A stretch of DNA of 64,000 nucleotides, taken from the NCBI GenBank assembly GCA_017577715.1, contig PKRC01000004.1, positions 1 to 64,000 on the forward strand. The letters are read 5' to 3'. Below the pieces are notes generated by a model. The model ran no database searches. It saw only the letters and a program-made list of their open reading frames with translations, and was not told the DNA's origin. Each line of letters opens with the position of its first letter. Position 1 is the stretch's first letter. A program made the translations under genes and the position numbers. Origin of the DNA: Clostridia bacterium (GTDB taxonomy: Bacteria; Bacillota; Clostridia; Caldicoprobacterales; Caldicoprobacteraceae). Of the stretch, positions 51,683 through 61,142 are shown piece by piece.

Positions 51683-52390
51683 ATGAGAGCCCAGAGCGAG
51701 GGTAAAAATTTAAAGAAAATGGTGGGTGTGGCAGCGGCTGATTTGGTGAAGGATGGTATGACGGTTGGGATTGGGACAGGCAGTACGGCTGCGTTTTTTA
51801 TTGAGGAGCTGGGTCGAAGAGTGAGACAGGGCTTGTCCATTCGCGGCGTGCCAACGTCCTATCAAGCCAAGCTCATGTGTCATCAGCATGGGATACCAGT
51901 GCTTGATGTTTCGTTGGTGGACAGGCTGGATATCGCCATTGATGGCGCTGATGAGATCGATTACAGCTTAAACGCCATAAAGGGCGGCGGTGCTGCCAAT
52001 ACCATGGAAAAGGTTATAGCCGCCATGGCTGATGAGTTTGTGATCATAGTGGATCATTCCAAGCTGGTGGAAAGGTTGGCTGTATCTTTTCCTGTGCCGG
52101 TGGAAGTTATTCCGGCAGCTCTTAGCTTTGTAATGCGAAAGCTCAGAGAAATCGGCTCCAGACCTGAGCTCAGAATAGCAGTTAGAAAAGCGGGGCCAGT
52201 GGTGACCGATAATGGCAATTTTATCGTGGACCTGTATTTTGATGAGGCGCCTGATGTGTACCGGTTAAACCACATTCTTAAATCCATCCCGGGGATAGTG
52301 GAGACCGGCCTTTTTTTGGGAATGGCGCGTAAAGCCTTGGTTGCATGGGAGGATGGAGTGGAGGTAATGCTGGCAGGTCAAAAGGATTGA
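51683..52390 (+). CDS. rpiA: Ribose-5-phosphate isomerase A
   Basis: About 235 aa. GIGTGSTAAFFIEEL (phosphate loop), DVSLVDRLDIAIDGADEID (catalytic Asp) and NAIKGGGAANTMEKVIA are standard RpiA motifs. The start is uncertain: ATG at 51683, with GTGGGGGT ten bases before it, gives a normal length; ATG at 51659 is the other option. In Bacillus the unrelated isozyme rpiB holds this place between ywlE and upp. Confidence 0.94.
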   Translation: MRAQSEGKNLKKMVGVAAADLVKDGMTVGIGTGSTAAFFIEELGRRVRQGLSIRGVPTSYQAKLMCHQHGIPVLDVSLVDRLDIAIDGADEIDYSLNAIKGGGAANTMEKVIAAMADEFVIIVDHSKLVERLAVSFPVPVEVIPAALSFVMRKLREIGSRPELRIAVRKAGPVVTDNGNFIVDLYFDEAPDVYRLNHILKSIPGIVETGLFLGMARKALVAWEDGVEVMLAGQKD

Positions 52391-52439
52391 ATGCCATACC
52401 GGTGACCACGTAAAGTTTAACGATAAAAGGAGAGATAAA

Positions 52440-53069
52440 ATGGGAAGAGTGCACGTTTTAGATCATCCGTTGATTCAGCATAAGTTGTCCCTCATAAGGG
52501 ATAAGGAGACAGGGGCTAAGGAGTTCAGAGAGTTGGTGGCGGAGATATCTCTGCTTATGGCTTATGAGGTCACACGTGACCTGCCGCTTAAAGAGGTGGA
52601 GATAGAGACCCCGGTGGCTAAGGCCACAGCCAAGGTCATATCCGGCAAGAAGCTGGGAATTATACCAATTTTAAGGGCGGGGCTTGGAATGGTAGATGGC
52701 ATGCTCAAACTCATTCCGGCCGCTAAAGTAGGGCATATTGGCCTATATCGCGACCCAGAGACGCTAGAACCGGTGGGATATTATTGCAAGCTGCCTCCAG
52801 ATGTGCATGAGAGGGAGCTCATCGTAATTGATCCCATGTTGGCTACCGGAGGTTCGGCATCTGCTGCCTTAAAGCTAATAAAAGAAAGAGGTGCCAAGAG
52901 CATAAAGTTTGTTTGCTTGATAGCCGCTCCCGAAGGAATTAAACGCCTCCAGCGGGATCACGACGATGTAGACATCTATGTGGCTGCTATAGATAAATGC
53001 CTCAATGAACACGGATATATAGTGCCCGGCTTGGGAGATGCGGGAGACAGATTGTTTGGAACAAAATGA
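52440..53069 (+). CDS. upp: Uracil phosphoribosyltransferase
   Basis: 209 aa. It salvages uracil to UMP with PRPP. The PRPP loop VIDPMLATGGSASAAL is at about residues 129-144, and the C-terminal GYIVPGLGDAGDRLFGTK is the uracil site. In Bacillus upp precedes the F-type atp operon; here the V-type operon starts 79 bases on. Confidence 0.96.
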   Translation: MGRVHVLDHPLIQHKLSLIRDKETGAKEFRELVAEISLLMAYEVTRDLPLKEVEIETPVAKATAKVISGKKLGIIPILRAGLGMVDGMLKLIPAAKVGHIGLYRDPETLEPVGYYCKLPPDVHERELIVIDPMLATGGSASAALKLIKERGAKSIKFVCLIAAPEGIKRLQRDHDDVDIYVAAIDKCLNEHGYIVPGLGDAGDRLFGTK

Positions 53070-53148
53070 TTTCGATGGCAGGGTGTAGGAAGTAGATTGG
53101 CTGTTTGCGTTGCAAGGCATAACGGTCATTTGAGGGGGAATGCCGGCT

Positions 53149-53475
53149 ATGGATATGGATGCTATTAGGGAGATCAGGCAAGCAGAGCAGCAGGCCGAAG
53201 AGATAAAGAAGCAGGCAATGGAAAAGGCAAGAGATATATTGAGGAAGGCTGAGGAAGAGGGTAACCGATTCCTAGCAGAGGTGGTTCAGCAAGCGCAACA
53301 GGAGAGGCAGCAGTTTATGCGTCAGGCTGAACACGAAGCCAAGAAGGAGATAGAATCTTTAGGCCAAAAAGTGGAGCAGGAATGCCAGAAGATACGTCAA
53401 GTAGCCCAAATCAGGATGGATGAAGCCATTTCCTTGGTTATGGGAAAGGTCGTGAATATCCATGGCCATAGTTGA
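53149..53475 (+). CDS. ntpF: V-type ATPase peripheral-stalk subunit (G/H type)
   Basis: 108 aa from ATG at 53149, ten bases after TGAGGGGG. Almost entirely coiled coil with Gln/Glu/Lys/Ala heptads (IREIRQAEQQAEEIKKQ...). It pairs with subunit E in the peripheral stalk (NtpF of Enterococcus, AhaH of archaea). First gene of the nine-gene operon; its end overlaps the next gene by 14 bases. Confidence 0.85.
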   Translation: MDMDAIREIRQAEQQAEEIKKQAMEKARDILRKAEEEGNRFLAEVVQQAQQERQQFMRQAEHEAKKEIESLGQKVEQECQKIRQVAQIRMDEAISLVMGKVVNIHGHS

Positions 53476-55426
53476 GATGAAGAAATTGCTCCTCGTTGGC
53501 TTGCAGGCAGACAGGGATAGGATACTCAATGCTATTCAACTCATGGGTAATGTGGAGATCGATAATATCGAGCTTGAAGAGCCTGTCCAGGAAGGGCAGG
53601 ATGGCGAGAATACGCTTTTACAAAGATATGATGGGCAGGGGGTTGTGGAGCGCATCGAATCCCAGCTGTCGGAGCTGAAATTTGCGCTGGACTTTATCGG
53701 CCGCTATCGTAATTTGAAGCGTTCCGCTTTTGCGCCCAAACCCGTTGTCAGCATAGAAGAGCTTCATAAGGTTAGCGAAAATGCCGATTCCATATTGCAG
53801 GTTGCAGCTACCTGCCGTAAGCTGGAACAGCGCCTTGCTGAGCTGTCATCCCGTGAAACCCGTATACTCGGCACGAGGGAGCAGCTGTTACCATGGAAGG
53901 ATTTGAACGTTTCTCTGGAGCAAATAGGCAATACCTTGTTGACCACCCATACCATGATAGGCACGATAGAAAAAGGTCTTGCAGCGCAGTTTGAGGCCAG
54001 GATGCAAGAATTTGGCACTAGGGAGTTTTACATAGAGAGGGTGGGAGAGAACAAGGAACAGGTCAACTATTTTTTAGCATATCATAAGGATTTAGCACAA
54101 GAGGTGGATAAACTTTTAAAGGAATTGGGCTTTAACCGCGTGAGCTTTAATATGAAAGGCACTCCTGCCGAAATTATAAAGCGATGCGATGATGAACTAC
54201 GTGACATTGATGCTGAAAGGAAAAAAATAGAGGAGCAGGCAAAGGCGCTGGCAGTGCGGGCCAATGAGCTTGAGGTCCTTTACGATGCCTTATCTATACA
54301 GCGGGATAAAGAAGAAGAAGGGTTAAAGCTTTTGCAAACCGGTCAGGCCTTTGTGCTCAAAGGGTGGGTTCCCAGCCGTTTTGCTGAAGCCTTTGTATCC
54401 AGGATACATGGCATTACCTCCGCGGTTTATATTCGTCTGGATGATCCGGAGCCCGATGAGCTCTTCCCGGTGGCTTATGATAATCCGCCTTTGGTTCAGC
54501 CCTTCGAGCTGATTACCGAGCTTTATAGCACGCCTCATCCCCGCAGCATTGATCCCAATCCTTTTGTTGCGCCGTTCTTCTTCATCTTTTTCGGCATAAT
54601 GATGGGAGATGCGGGGTATGGCATTATCATGGCTTTATTAGCTTATCTGGCCATTCGCAAGCTCAACCTCAAAGGAATGGCCAAGAAGCTAATCATGCTG
54701 GTATTTTTGGGAGGTATATCTACTTTCCTGTGGGGTGCCGTTTTTGGAGGATGGTTTGGCAATGCGGGACAGCTTTTAGGGCTGCCTCCCTTATGGTTTG
54801 AACCGGCTGTTCAGCCTATAAAGATGCTCATATTCTGTTTTGCTTTGGGCCTCATTCAGATTTTTGTAGGCATGGGCATTCAGGCTTACATGAGCATACG
54901 CCAGGGCAGGGTCTGGGATGCCATATTTGATCAGGGGCTTTGGTATGTTACCTTAATAGGGCTAGTGCTTATGGCTACGGGTTTAAAAGTGGTAGGACAG
55001 TATATGGCGCTGGCCGGAGCAATCGGGCTTGTGCTCACCCAGGGCAGGCATCAAAAGAACATCATAAAAAGAATATTTTCGGGTATATTGAGCCTGTACA
55101 ACATTACTGGATATTTCAGCGATATGCTTTCATATTCAAGACTTTTTGCCCTGGCTTTAAGCGGCGGCGTTATCGGTACCGTCATAAATCAGCTGGGACT
55201 TATGGCAGCAAAGTCGTGGTTTGGTTGGATAATAGCTGCGGTTGTACTGGTAATAGGGCATTCGTTCAATATGCTCATGAATATGTTGAGCGCATATGTT
55301 CACTCCAGCAGGTTGCAGTACATAGAATTTTTCGGCAGGTTTTTTGAGGCTGGGGGCCATGCCTTTAAGCCTTTACGCATAAAGACGAAATTTATCGATG
55401 TATACAAGGAAGGGGAGGCTGTTTGA
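53462..55426 (+). CDS. ntpI: V-type ATPase subunit I (a-type)
   Basis: 654 aa. A cytoplasmic N-terminal half (1-350) with coiled-coil arms, then about seven or eight membrane segments (from NPFVAPFFFIFFGIMMGDAGYGI). The essential Arg of the stator half-channel should lie in the LSYSRLFALALSGG segment. It contacts the K ring and carries the ion path. The operon order F-I-K-E-C-G-A-B-D follows Enterococcus ntp. Confidence 0.94.
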   Translation: MAIVEMKKLLLVGLQADRDRILNAIQLMGNVEIDNIELEEPVQEGQDGENTLLQRYDGQGVVERIESQLSELKFALDFIGRYRNLKRSAFAPKPVVSIEELHKVSENADSILQVAATCRKLEQRLAELSSRETRILGTREQLLPWKDLNVSLEQIGNTLLTTHTMIGTIEKGLAAQFEARMQEFGTREFYIERVGENKEQVNYFLAYHKDLAQEVDKLLKELGFNRVSFNMKGTPAEIIKRCDDELRDIDAERKKIEEQAKALAVRANELEVLYDALSIQRDKEEEGLKLLQTGQAFVLKGWVPSRFAEAFVSRIHGITSAVYIRLDDPEPDELFPVAYDNPPLVQPFELITELYSTPHPRSIDPNPFVAPFFFIFFGIMMGDAGYGIIMALLAYLAIRKLNLKGMAKKLIMLVFLGGISTFLWGAVFGGWFGNAGQLLGLPPLWFEPAVQPIKMLIFCFALGLIQIFVGMGIQAYMSIRQGRVWDAIFDQGLWYVTLIGLVLMATGLKVVGQYMALAGAIGLVLTQGRHQKNIIKRIFSGILSLYNITGYFSDMLSYSRLFALALSGGVIGTVINQLGLMAAKSWFGWIIAAVVLVIGHSFNMLMNMLSAYVHSSRLQYIEFFGRFFEAGGHAFKPLRIKTKFIDVYKEGEAV

Positions 55427-55427
55427 T

Positions 55428-55958
55428 ATGGAATTAGGACACATTTTTGCCGTATTGGGGACTGCTGCGTCAACTACCGGGACGGGCTTGAGCATGGGAC
55501 AGATATATGCCATTTTAGGGGCCGCTGCAGCGGTGGTGCTGGCAGGGCTGGGTTCGGTATTTGGTGTGGCCATCGCAGGACAAAGTGCGGCAGGTGTGGT
55601 AACCGAAGATCCCGACAAATTTGGTCAGGTATTGCTGCTTCAGGCCTTGCCTGGTACGCAGGGAATTTACGGTCTGCTCATAGGTTTCATTATCATGAAT
55701 AAGATGAACATCTTCGGTGGCATGGTAGATGTTTCCACCGAGACGGGGCTATTGCTTTTTGTGAGCGCTTTGCCCATAGCCATAGTAGGCCTTATATCGG
55801 CCATATACCAGGGAAAAACCTCCGCGGCCGCCATTGGAATAATCGCAAAGCGGCCCGAAGAGCTTGGTAAGGCCATCACATTTCCGGTAGTGGTGGAAAC
55901 CTATGCCGTGCTGGCTCTGCTGGCTTCCTTCTTAATGGTGAACGGTATTCCGGTGTAG
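55428..55958 (+). CDS. ntpK: V-type ATPase rotor-ring subunit K
   Basis: 176 aa, four membrane helices from two fused hairpins. Only the second hairpin has the ion-carrying Glu (Glu157 in PVVVETYAVL); the first has LPGTQGIYG. Leu74, Thr77, Gln78, Gln128 and Glu157 match the Na+ ligands of Enterococcus hirae NtpK (Leu61, Thr64, Gln65, Gln110, Glu139), so sodium coupling is likely. Starts at ATG 55428, nine bases after AGGGGAGG. Confidence 0.95.
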   Translation: MELGHIFAVLGTAASTTGTGLSMGQIYAILGAAAAVVLAGLGSVFGVAIAGQSAAGVVTEDPDKFGQVLLLQALPGTQGIYGLLIGFIIMNKMNIFGGMVDVSTETGLLLFVSALPIAIVGLISAIYQGKTSAAAIGIIAKRPEELGKAITFPVVVETYAVLALLASFLMVNGIPV

Positions 55959-55969
55959 GAGTGGACACT

Positions 55970-56578
55970 ATGGATGGGATTGACAAGATCAAACAGCGTA
56001 TTCTGGAAGATGCTCGGCAGGAAGCCGAACGCATAATCAAGTCAGCTGAGGAAAAGGCAGAGGAAATTAAGAAGGCCAAAGCCGATGAGGCCGGCAGGCT
56101 AAAAAAACGTTTGACCGAGCAAAACATAGAGGCGGCTCGAGAACATAAAAGAAGGATGCTGGTATCGGCTCAGCTGGAGATGAAGAAGAAGGTGCTGGCC
56201 GTCAAACGGGACATGATAGAGGCCGTATTTGCAGGGGTTATTGAGAGGATAAGCCGCATGCCAGATGATCAATACAGGGAAGTTATCGCTTCCATGCTTT
56301 TGAATGCTCCTCTTCAGGGAGATGAAGAGGTGTTATTTTCGGTTTATGATGAGCACCGCCTGGATCAGGATTTCCTGGATTACATTAATGAGCAATTGAA
56401 AAAACAGGGGCGTAACGGACGGCTGCGCCTCTCGCCTGATAGAGGGCAGTTTAAGGCCGGCTTTATCCTTCGGGGCCATAAGGTTGAGATAAATTGCTCT
56501 TTTGAAGCAATTGTGAGGGCATTGCGAGCTGAGATGGAATCTCAAGTAGCCGAGATGCTGTTTGGTGAGCTTTCTTAA
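55970..56578 (+). CDS. ntpE: V-type ATPase subunit E
   Basis: 202 aa from ATG at 55970, eight bases after GGAG. The N-terminal half is a long charged helix (IKQRILEDARQEAERIIKSAEEKAEE); the C-terminal half is a compact domain (from about 110). It forms the peripheral stalk with the coiled-coil subunit of the first gene. An 80-base gap to the next gene is the largest in the operon. Confidence 0.93.
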   Translation: MDGIDKIKQRILEDARQEAERIIKSAEEKAEEIKKAKADEAGRLKKRLTEQNIEAAREHKRRMLVSAQLEMKKKVLAVKRDMIEAVFAGVIERISRMPDDQYREVIASMLLNAPLQGDEEVLFSVYDEHRLDQDFLDYINEQLKKQGRNGRLRLSPDRGQFKAGFILRGHKVEINCSFEAIVRALRAEMESQVAEMLFGELS

Positions 56579-56657
56579 ATTTGCCTTGTTAAGCCTATAA
56601 AGTTTTTGGAGTAAGAAGCATATTGATTGACCTGTTGCGGGCAGTAGGAAGGATGAT

Positions 56658-57665
56658 ATGATGCCTCAACCCAGTTATGAATATGGAGTGGCCAGAGTCA
56701 GAGTTTTAGAGACCAAACTGCTTACCCGGGAGCGCATTGAACGGATGGCTGATGCCCCATCCGCCGAGGAAGCGCTCAAAGTTCTGTCGGAGACCAGCTA
56801 TGCCCCTTTGGTTGCAGAGCTGGTTTCTCCCTATGAATATGATGAGCTGCTTTCCAAAGAGATGAGTAGGGTACGTACCTTTATAGATGAGATTTCGCCG
56901 GATCCGGCCATTACGGACTTATTTTTCTTAAAATATGACTTTCATAATCTCAAGGTTTTATTGAAGTACAGATATTTAGGTGGCCAAGATGAGGGGCTGC
57001 CCTTGGTTCAAATAGGTACCATTCCGGTGGAAATATTAAGAAAGGGTGTGGATGATCCCGAAAGTGGCCTGCTTCCACCTTTTATGGTCAATGCAGTAAG
57101 GAGAGTGGACCAGGCCTGTGCTTTGAAGATTGATCCCCAAAAGATCGATATACTTTTGGATCTAGCCATGTACGACCATATATTTGAGGTGTGTCGCAGG
57201 AAAAGGAACGGGTTTGCTCTTGGTTATTTTCAGATGCAGGTTGACCTTTTAAACCTCCGTTCGCTTTTGCGGGCAAAGAGACTGGGGCAGGGGTTTGACT
57301 TTTTGAAGGAGATGCTCATCCCGCACGGCAGCTTAAATGTATCTTTTTATAGCCGTGCCATGGAGCAACCTTATGAACAGTTGATCAAAGAGGCGGAATC
57401 CACTCCTTACGGTAAGGTGATGGCCGAGGCCGTGCAGGATTTTCTGCGCACCGGTACTCTGACCGCTTTTGAAAGGCTGATGGATGACTTCCTGCTGAAT
57501 TACGTCAAGGCCTTAAGATATAATCCTTTTGGGATAGAAGCCATTGTGGGCTATCTATTGGCCAAGGAAAACGAAATTAAGCTAATACGCATAATCATGG
57601 TGGGCAAGATAAACAACCTGCCTGCTGAAAAAATCCGTGAAAGGCTTCGTGATGTGTATGTATAA
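56658..57665 (+). CDS. ntpC: V-type ATPase subunit C (d-type)
   Basis: 335 aa. Helical funnel protein that couples the central stalk to the K ring. Family features: YEYGVARVRVLETKLLTRERI at the start, FLKYDFHNLKVLLKYRY, and near the end EAIVGYLLAKENEIKLIRIIMVGKINNLPAEKIRERLRDVYV. Overlaps the next gene by 14 bases. Confidence 0.94.
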   Translation: MMPQPSYEYGVARVRVLETKLLTRERIERMADAPSAEEALKVLSETSYAPLVAELVSPYEYDELLSKEMSRVRTFIDEISPDPAITDLFFLKYDFHNLKVLLKYRYLGGQDEGLPLVQIGTIPVEILRKGVDDPESGLLPPFMVNAVRRVDQACALKIDPQKIDILLDLAMYDHIFEVCRRKRNGFALGYFQMQVDLLNLRSLLRAKRLGQGFDFLKEMLIPHGSLNVSFYSRAMEQPYEQLIKEAESTPYGKVMAEAVQDFLRTGTLTAFERLMDDFLLNYVKALRYNPFGIEAIVGYLLAKENEIKLIRIIMVGKINNLPAEKIRERLRDVYV

Positions 57666-57981
57666 GATGGGCGTAATTGGCGACAAAGATTCGATATTGG
57701 GGTTTAAAGCTTTGGGCCTGTCGGTGTTTCCGGTTACGCAGCCTGAACAGGCTGCTAGGCTCATCCACAAGCTGGCAAAAGAGAATTATGTGATTTTGTT
57801 TGTCACAGAATCGCTGGCACAGGATATCAAGGAGACCATCGATAGATACGGCTCTCAGCCTTTTCCCATTATTACCTTGATTCCCAACAATGCTGGAAGC
57901 ATGGGATTGGGAATGGAAGGGATCAAATCCAACGTGGAAAAGGCGGTAGGAGTGGACATTTTATTTGGAGAGCGAGGGTAG
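57652..57981 (+). CDS. ntpG: V-type ATPase subunit F
   Basis: About 109 aa. YKMGVIGDKDSILGFKALGLSVFPV and LFVTESLAQDI mark the small Rossmann-like central-stalk subunit (NtpG in Enterococcus). The start is one of several close ATGs (57652, 57658, 57667); the first is eight bases after AAAGG. Central stalk with subunit D. Confidence 0.92.
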   Translation: MCMYKMGVIGDKDSILGFKALGLSVFPVTQPEQAARLIHKLAKENYVILFVTESLAQDIKETIDRYGSQPFPIITLIPNNAGSMGLGMEGIKSNVEKAVGVDILFGERG

Positions 57982-57988
57982 GTGAGCT

Positions 57989-59761
57989 ATGCAGGGTAGG
58001 ATAGTAAAGGTATCGGGACCGCTTGTAGTAGCCGAAGGGATGGCCGATGCCAAGATGTTCGACGTGGTGCGGGTAAGCGATAAGCGGCTTATCGGCGAGA
58101 TAATAGAGCTAAGAGGGGATAAGGCTTCCATTCAGGTATATGAGGAGACTGCGGGATTAGGTCCGGGAGAGCCCGTGTATTCCACCGGCGAGCCTTTAAG
58201 CGTGGAGCTGGGGCCTGGGCTTATTGGCTCAATATTTGACGGTATACAGCGACCCTTAACCCTTATTCGCGAGAAGGTGGGCGATCGCATTGCAAGGGGG
58301 ATTGAAGTTCCTGCCTTGGATCGGGAGCGCAAGTGGGAGTTTATGCCCCGCGTCAAGCCGGGGGATCAGGTTGAGCCCGGCGATATAATAGGTGTGGTCC
58401 AGGAGACTTCCATAGTGGAGCACCGTATTATGGTGCCCCAGGGGATAGAAGGGGTTATAGAGTGGATTCATGAGGGAATGGCTACAATTGTAGAGCCGGT
58501 GGCCAGGGTAAAGATGCCCAATGGCGCTCTTGTGGACATTACCATGATGCAGAAGACCCCTGTCCGCGTGGGGAGAAAATACAAGCAAAAACTTCCTCCC
58601 ATTGTTCCGCTTATAACGGGCCAGCGAATCATTGATACCTTCTTCCCGGTAGCAAAGGGAGGAGTGGCTGCCGTACCCGGGCCCTTTGGCAGTGGCAAGA
58701 CGGTGGTGCAGCACCAGTTGGCAAAGTGGGCCGATGCCGACATCATAGTATATGTGGGATGTGGCGAGCGCGGTAACGAGATGACCGATGTTCTTATGGA
58801 GTTTCCTCAGCTAAAGGATCCAAAGACCGGCGAGCCCCTTATGAAGCGGACGGTGCTTATTGCCAATACTTCCGATATGCCGGTGGCTGCCCGTGAGGCT
58901 TCCATATACACCGGTATAACCATTGCCGAGTACTTTAGGGATATGGGCTATAACGTGGCCATCATGGCCGACTCCACTTCAAGGTGGGCTGAAGCCCTCC
59001 GCGAGATGTCGGGCCGTCTGGAGGAAATGCCCGGCGAGGAAGGCTATCCGGCTTATTTAGGCTCCAGGCTTGCCGAATTCTACGAACGGGCTGGCCGAGT
59101 CATTTGCTTGGGTAAGGACAACCGGGAAGGCACCATAACCGCCATTGGTGCCGTTTCACCGCCTGGCGGTGACTTTTCGGAACCCGTAACCCAAGCCACA
59201 TTGCGTATAGTCAAGGTATTCTGGGGTTTGGATTCACAACTGGCATACCGCAGGCATTTTCCTGCTATAAACTGGTTGACCAGCTATTCGCTGTATCTTG
59301 ACCGGCTAAACGAGTGGTACATAAGGGAGATATCGGAGGAGTGGCCTAAGCTCAGGCAGGAGGCCATGTCCCTGTTACAGGAGGAGGCCCAGCTGGAGGA
59401 GATAGTCAGGCTGGTGGGGGTGGATGCCTTATCGGTGAAGGATAGGCTGGTGCTGGAGGCTGCCAAATCCATAAGGGAAGATTACCTGCACCAAAACGCT
59501 TTCCACGAGGTGGATACCTATACTTCCCTTATAAAGCAGTACAAGATGCTGAAGCTGATAATCGAATTCTATCATCTGGGACAAAGAGCATTGGATTCGG
59601 GAGCCGAGTTCAGCCAGGTGGTAAGCCTCCCTGTAAGGGAGCGCATAGGGCGAGCCAAGTACATTTCTGAGGACCAGTTGGAGCAGCTGGATGAGATTTT
59701 AAACGAGTTAAAGGAACAGATGTCGTCCTTGATGTCGGAGGGAGGCGTCTCTTATGCTTAA
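57989..59761 (+). CDS. ntpA: V-type ATPase catalytic subunit A
   Basis: 590 aa. Walker A GPFGSGKTVVQ (about residues 230-240), the GCGERGNEMTDVL catalytic Glu region, the non-homologous insert (about 110-190) that sets A subunits apart from F-type beta, and SRWAEALREMSGRLEEMPGEEGYPAYL. It hydrolyses or makes ATP at three sites in the A3B3 head. Overlaps ntpB by eight bases. Confidence 0.97.
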   Translation: MQGRIVKVSGPLVVAEGMADAKMFDVVRVSDKRLIGEIIELRGDKASIQVYEETAGLGPGEPVYSTGEPLSVELGPGLIGSIFDGIQRPLTLIREKVGDRIARGIEVPALDRERKWEFMPRVKPGDQVEPGDIIGVVQETSIVEHRIMVPQGIEGVIEWIHEGMATIVEPVARVKMPNGALVDITMMQKTPVRVGRKYKQKLPPIVPLITGQRIIDTFFPVAKGGVAAVPGPFGSGKTVVQHQLAKWADADIIVYVGCGERGNEMTDVLMEFPQLKDPKTGEPLMKRTVLIANTSDMPVAAREASIYTGITIAEYFRDMGYNVAIMADSTSRWAEALREMSGRLEEMPGEEGYPAYLGSRLAEFYERAGRVICLGKDNREGTITAIGAVSPPGGDFSEPVTQATLRIVKVFWGLDSQLAYRRHFPAINWLTSYSLYLDRLNEWYIREISEEWPKLRQEAMSLLQEEAQLEEIVRLVGVDALSVKDRLVLEAAKSIREDYLHQNAFHEVDTYTSLIKQYKMLKLIIEFYHLGQRALDSGAEFSQVVSLPVRERIGRAKYISEDQLEQLDEILNELKEQMSSLMSEGGVSYA

Positions 59762-61139
59762 AGAGTACAGGACCATTACTGAAGTAGTTGGTCCATTGAT
59801 GCTGGTAGAACACGTGGAGGGAGCAAAATATAACGAGCTGGTGGAGATTCAACAGTCCAATGGAGAGGTTCGCAGGGGCCGTGTCCTTGAGGTGGATGGC
59901 GATAAGGCATTGGTTCAGCTCTTTGAGGGCTCTCACGGCTTGAGGATTGCCGACAGCAAGGTGCGCTTTTTGGGCAGGGGTATAGAGCTGGGCGTATCTA
60001 GGGATATGTTGGGGCGCGTATTCGATGGAATGGGGAGACCCATAGACGGAGGCCCAGAGATCATTCCCAAAAAGCGCATGGACATAAACGGAGAACCCAT
60101 CAATCCCGCTGCGCGCGACTACCCGTCGGAATTCATCCAAACCGGGATTTCGGCTATCGATGGCCTCAATACTCTGGTGCGCGGGCAAAAGCTGCCCATT
60201 TTCTCGGGGGCAGGCTTGCCTCATGCCCAGCTGGCAGCGCAGATTGCCCGGCAAGCTACAGTGCCGGGCAGCGACACCGAATTCGCCGTAGTGTTTGCGG
60301 CCATAGGCATAACCTTTGAGGAGGCCGACTTCTTCGTATCTGATTTTAGAAGGACCGGTGCCATCGAGCGGGCGGTGCTGTTCATGAATTTGGCCGATGA
60401 CCCGGCAATTGAGCGCATCTCCACACCCCGCATGGCATTGACAGCTGCCGAATATCTGGCCTTTGAAGAGGATATGCACGTACTGGTTATACTTACTGAT
60501 ATGACCAACTACGCCGAAGCCCTCAGGGAGATATCGGCCGCTCGTAAAGAGGTGCCTGGCCGCCGTGGCTATCCGGGCTACATGTATACCGACCTGGCTA
60601 CCATGTACGAGAGGGCCGGAAGGATAAAGGGCAAGAAGGGCTCTATTACTCAGATACCTATACTAACCATGCCCGAGGACGACAAGACCCATCCCATTCC
60701 CGACCTGACGGGATATATTACTGAAGGCCAGATAATATTGAGCAGGGAGCTTTACCGCAAGGGCATAAATCCACCCATTGATGTTTTGCCATCCCTGTCC
60801 CGTCTGAAGGATAAGGGCATAGGAAAGGGGAAAACCCGGGAGGACCACGCCGATACCATGAACCAGCTGTTTGCGGCCTATGCCCGTGGCAAGGAGGCCA
60901 AGGAGCTGGCGGTGGTGCTGGGCGAAGCGGCCCTTTCGGAGATGGATAAGCTATATGCCAAGTTTGCCGATGAATTTGAGAGGAGATATGTATCTCAGGG
61001 CTTTGAGACCAACCGTTCCATCGAGGAGACCCTTAATCTCGGGTGGGAATTGCTTTCCATACTGCCAAAGAGTGAGCTTAAACGAATTCGGGACGAGTAC
61101 CTCGATAAATATTTTCCCGGAGACAAAGGGGATGAATAG
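59754..61139 (+). CDS. ntpB: V-type ATPase subunit B
   Basis: 461 aa. The non-catalytic partner of A: no Walker A (GQKLPIFSGAGLPH at its place), with TDMTNYAEALREIS and ARKEVPGRRGYPGYMYTDL as B-type signatures. Alternates with A in the hexameric head. Confidence 0.97.
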   Translation: MLKEYRTITEVVGPLMLVEHVEGAKYNELVEIQQSNGEVRRGRVLEVDGDKALVQLFEGSHGLRIADSKVRFLGRGIELGVSRDMLGRVFDGMGRPIDGGPEIIPKKRMDINGEPINPAARDYPSEFIQTGISAIDGLNTLVRGQKLPIFSGAGLPHAQLAAQIARQATVPGSDTEFAVVFAAIGITFEEADFFVSDFRRTGAIERAVLFMNLADDPAIERISTPRMALTAAEYLAFEEDMHVLVILTDMTNYAEALREISAARKEVPGRRGYPGYMYTDLATMYERAGRIKGKKGSITQIPILTMPEDDKTHPIPDLTGYITEGQIILSRELYRKGINPPIDVLPSLSRLKDKGIGKGKTREDHADTMNQLFAAYARGKEAKELAVVLGEAALSEMDKLYAKFADEFERRYVSQGFETNRSIEETLNLGWELLSILPKSELKRIRDEYLDKYFPGDKGDE

Positions 61140-61142
61140 TTT

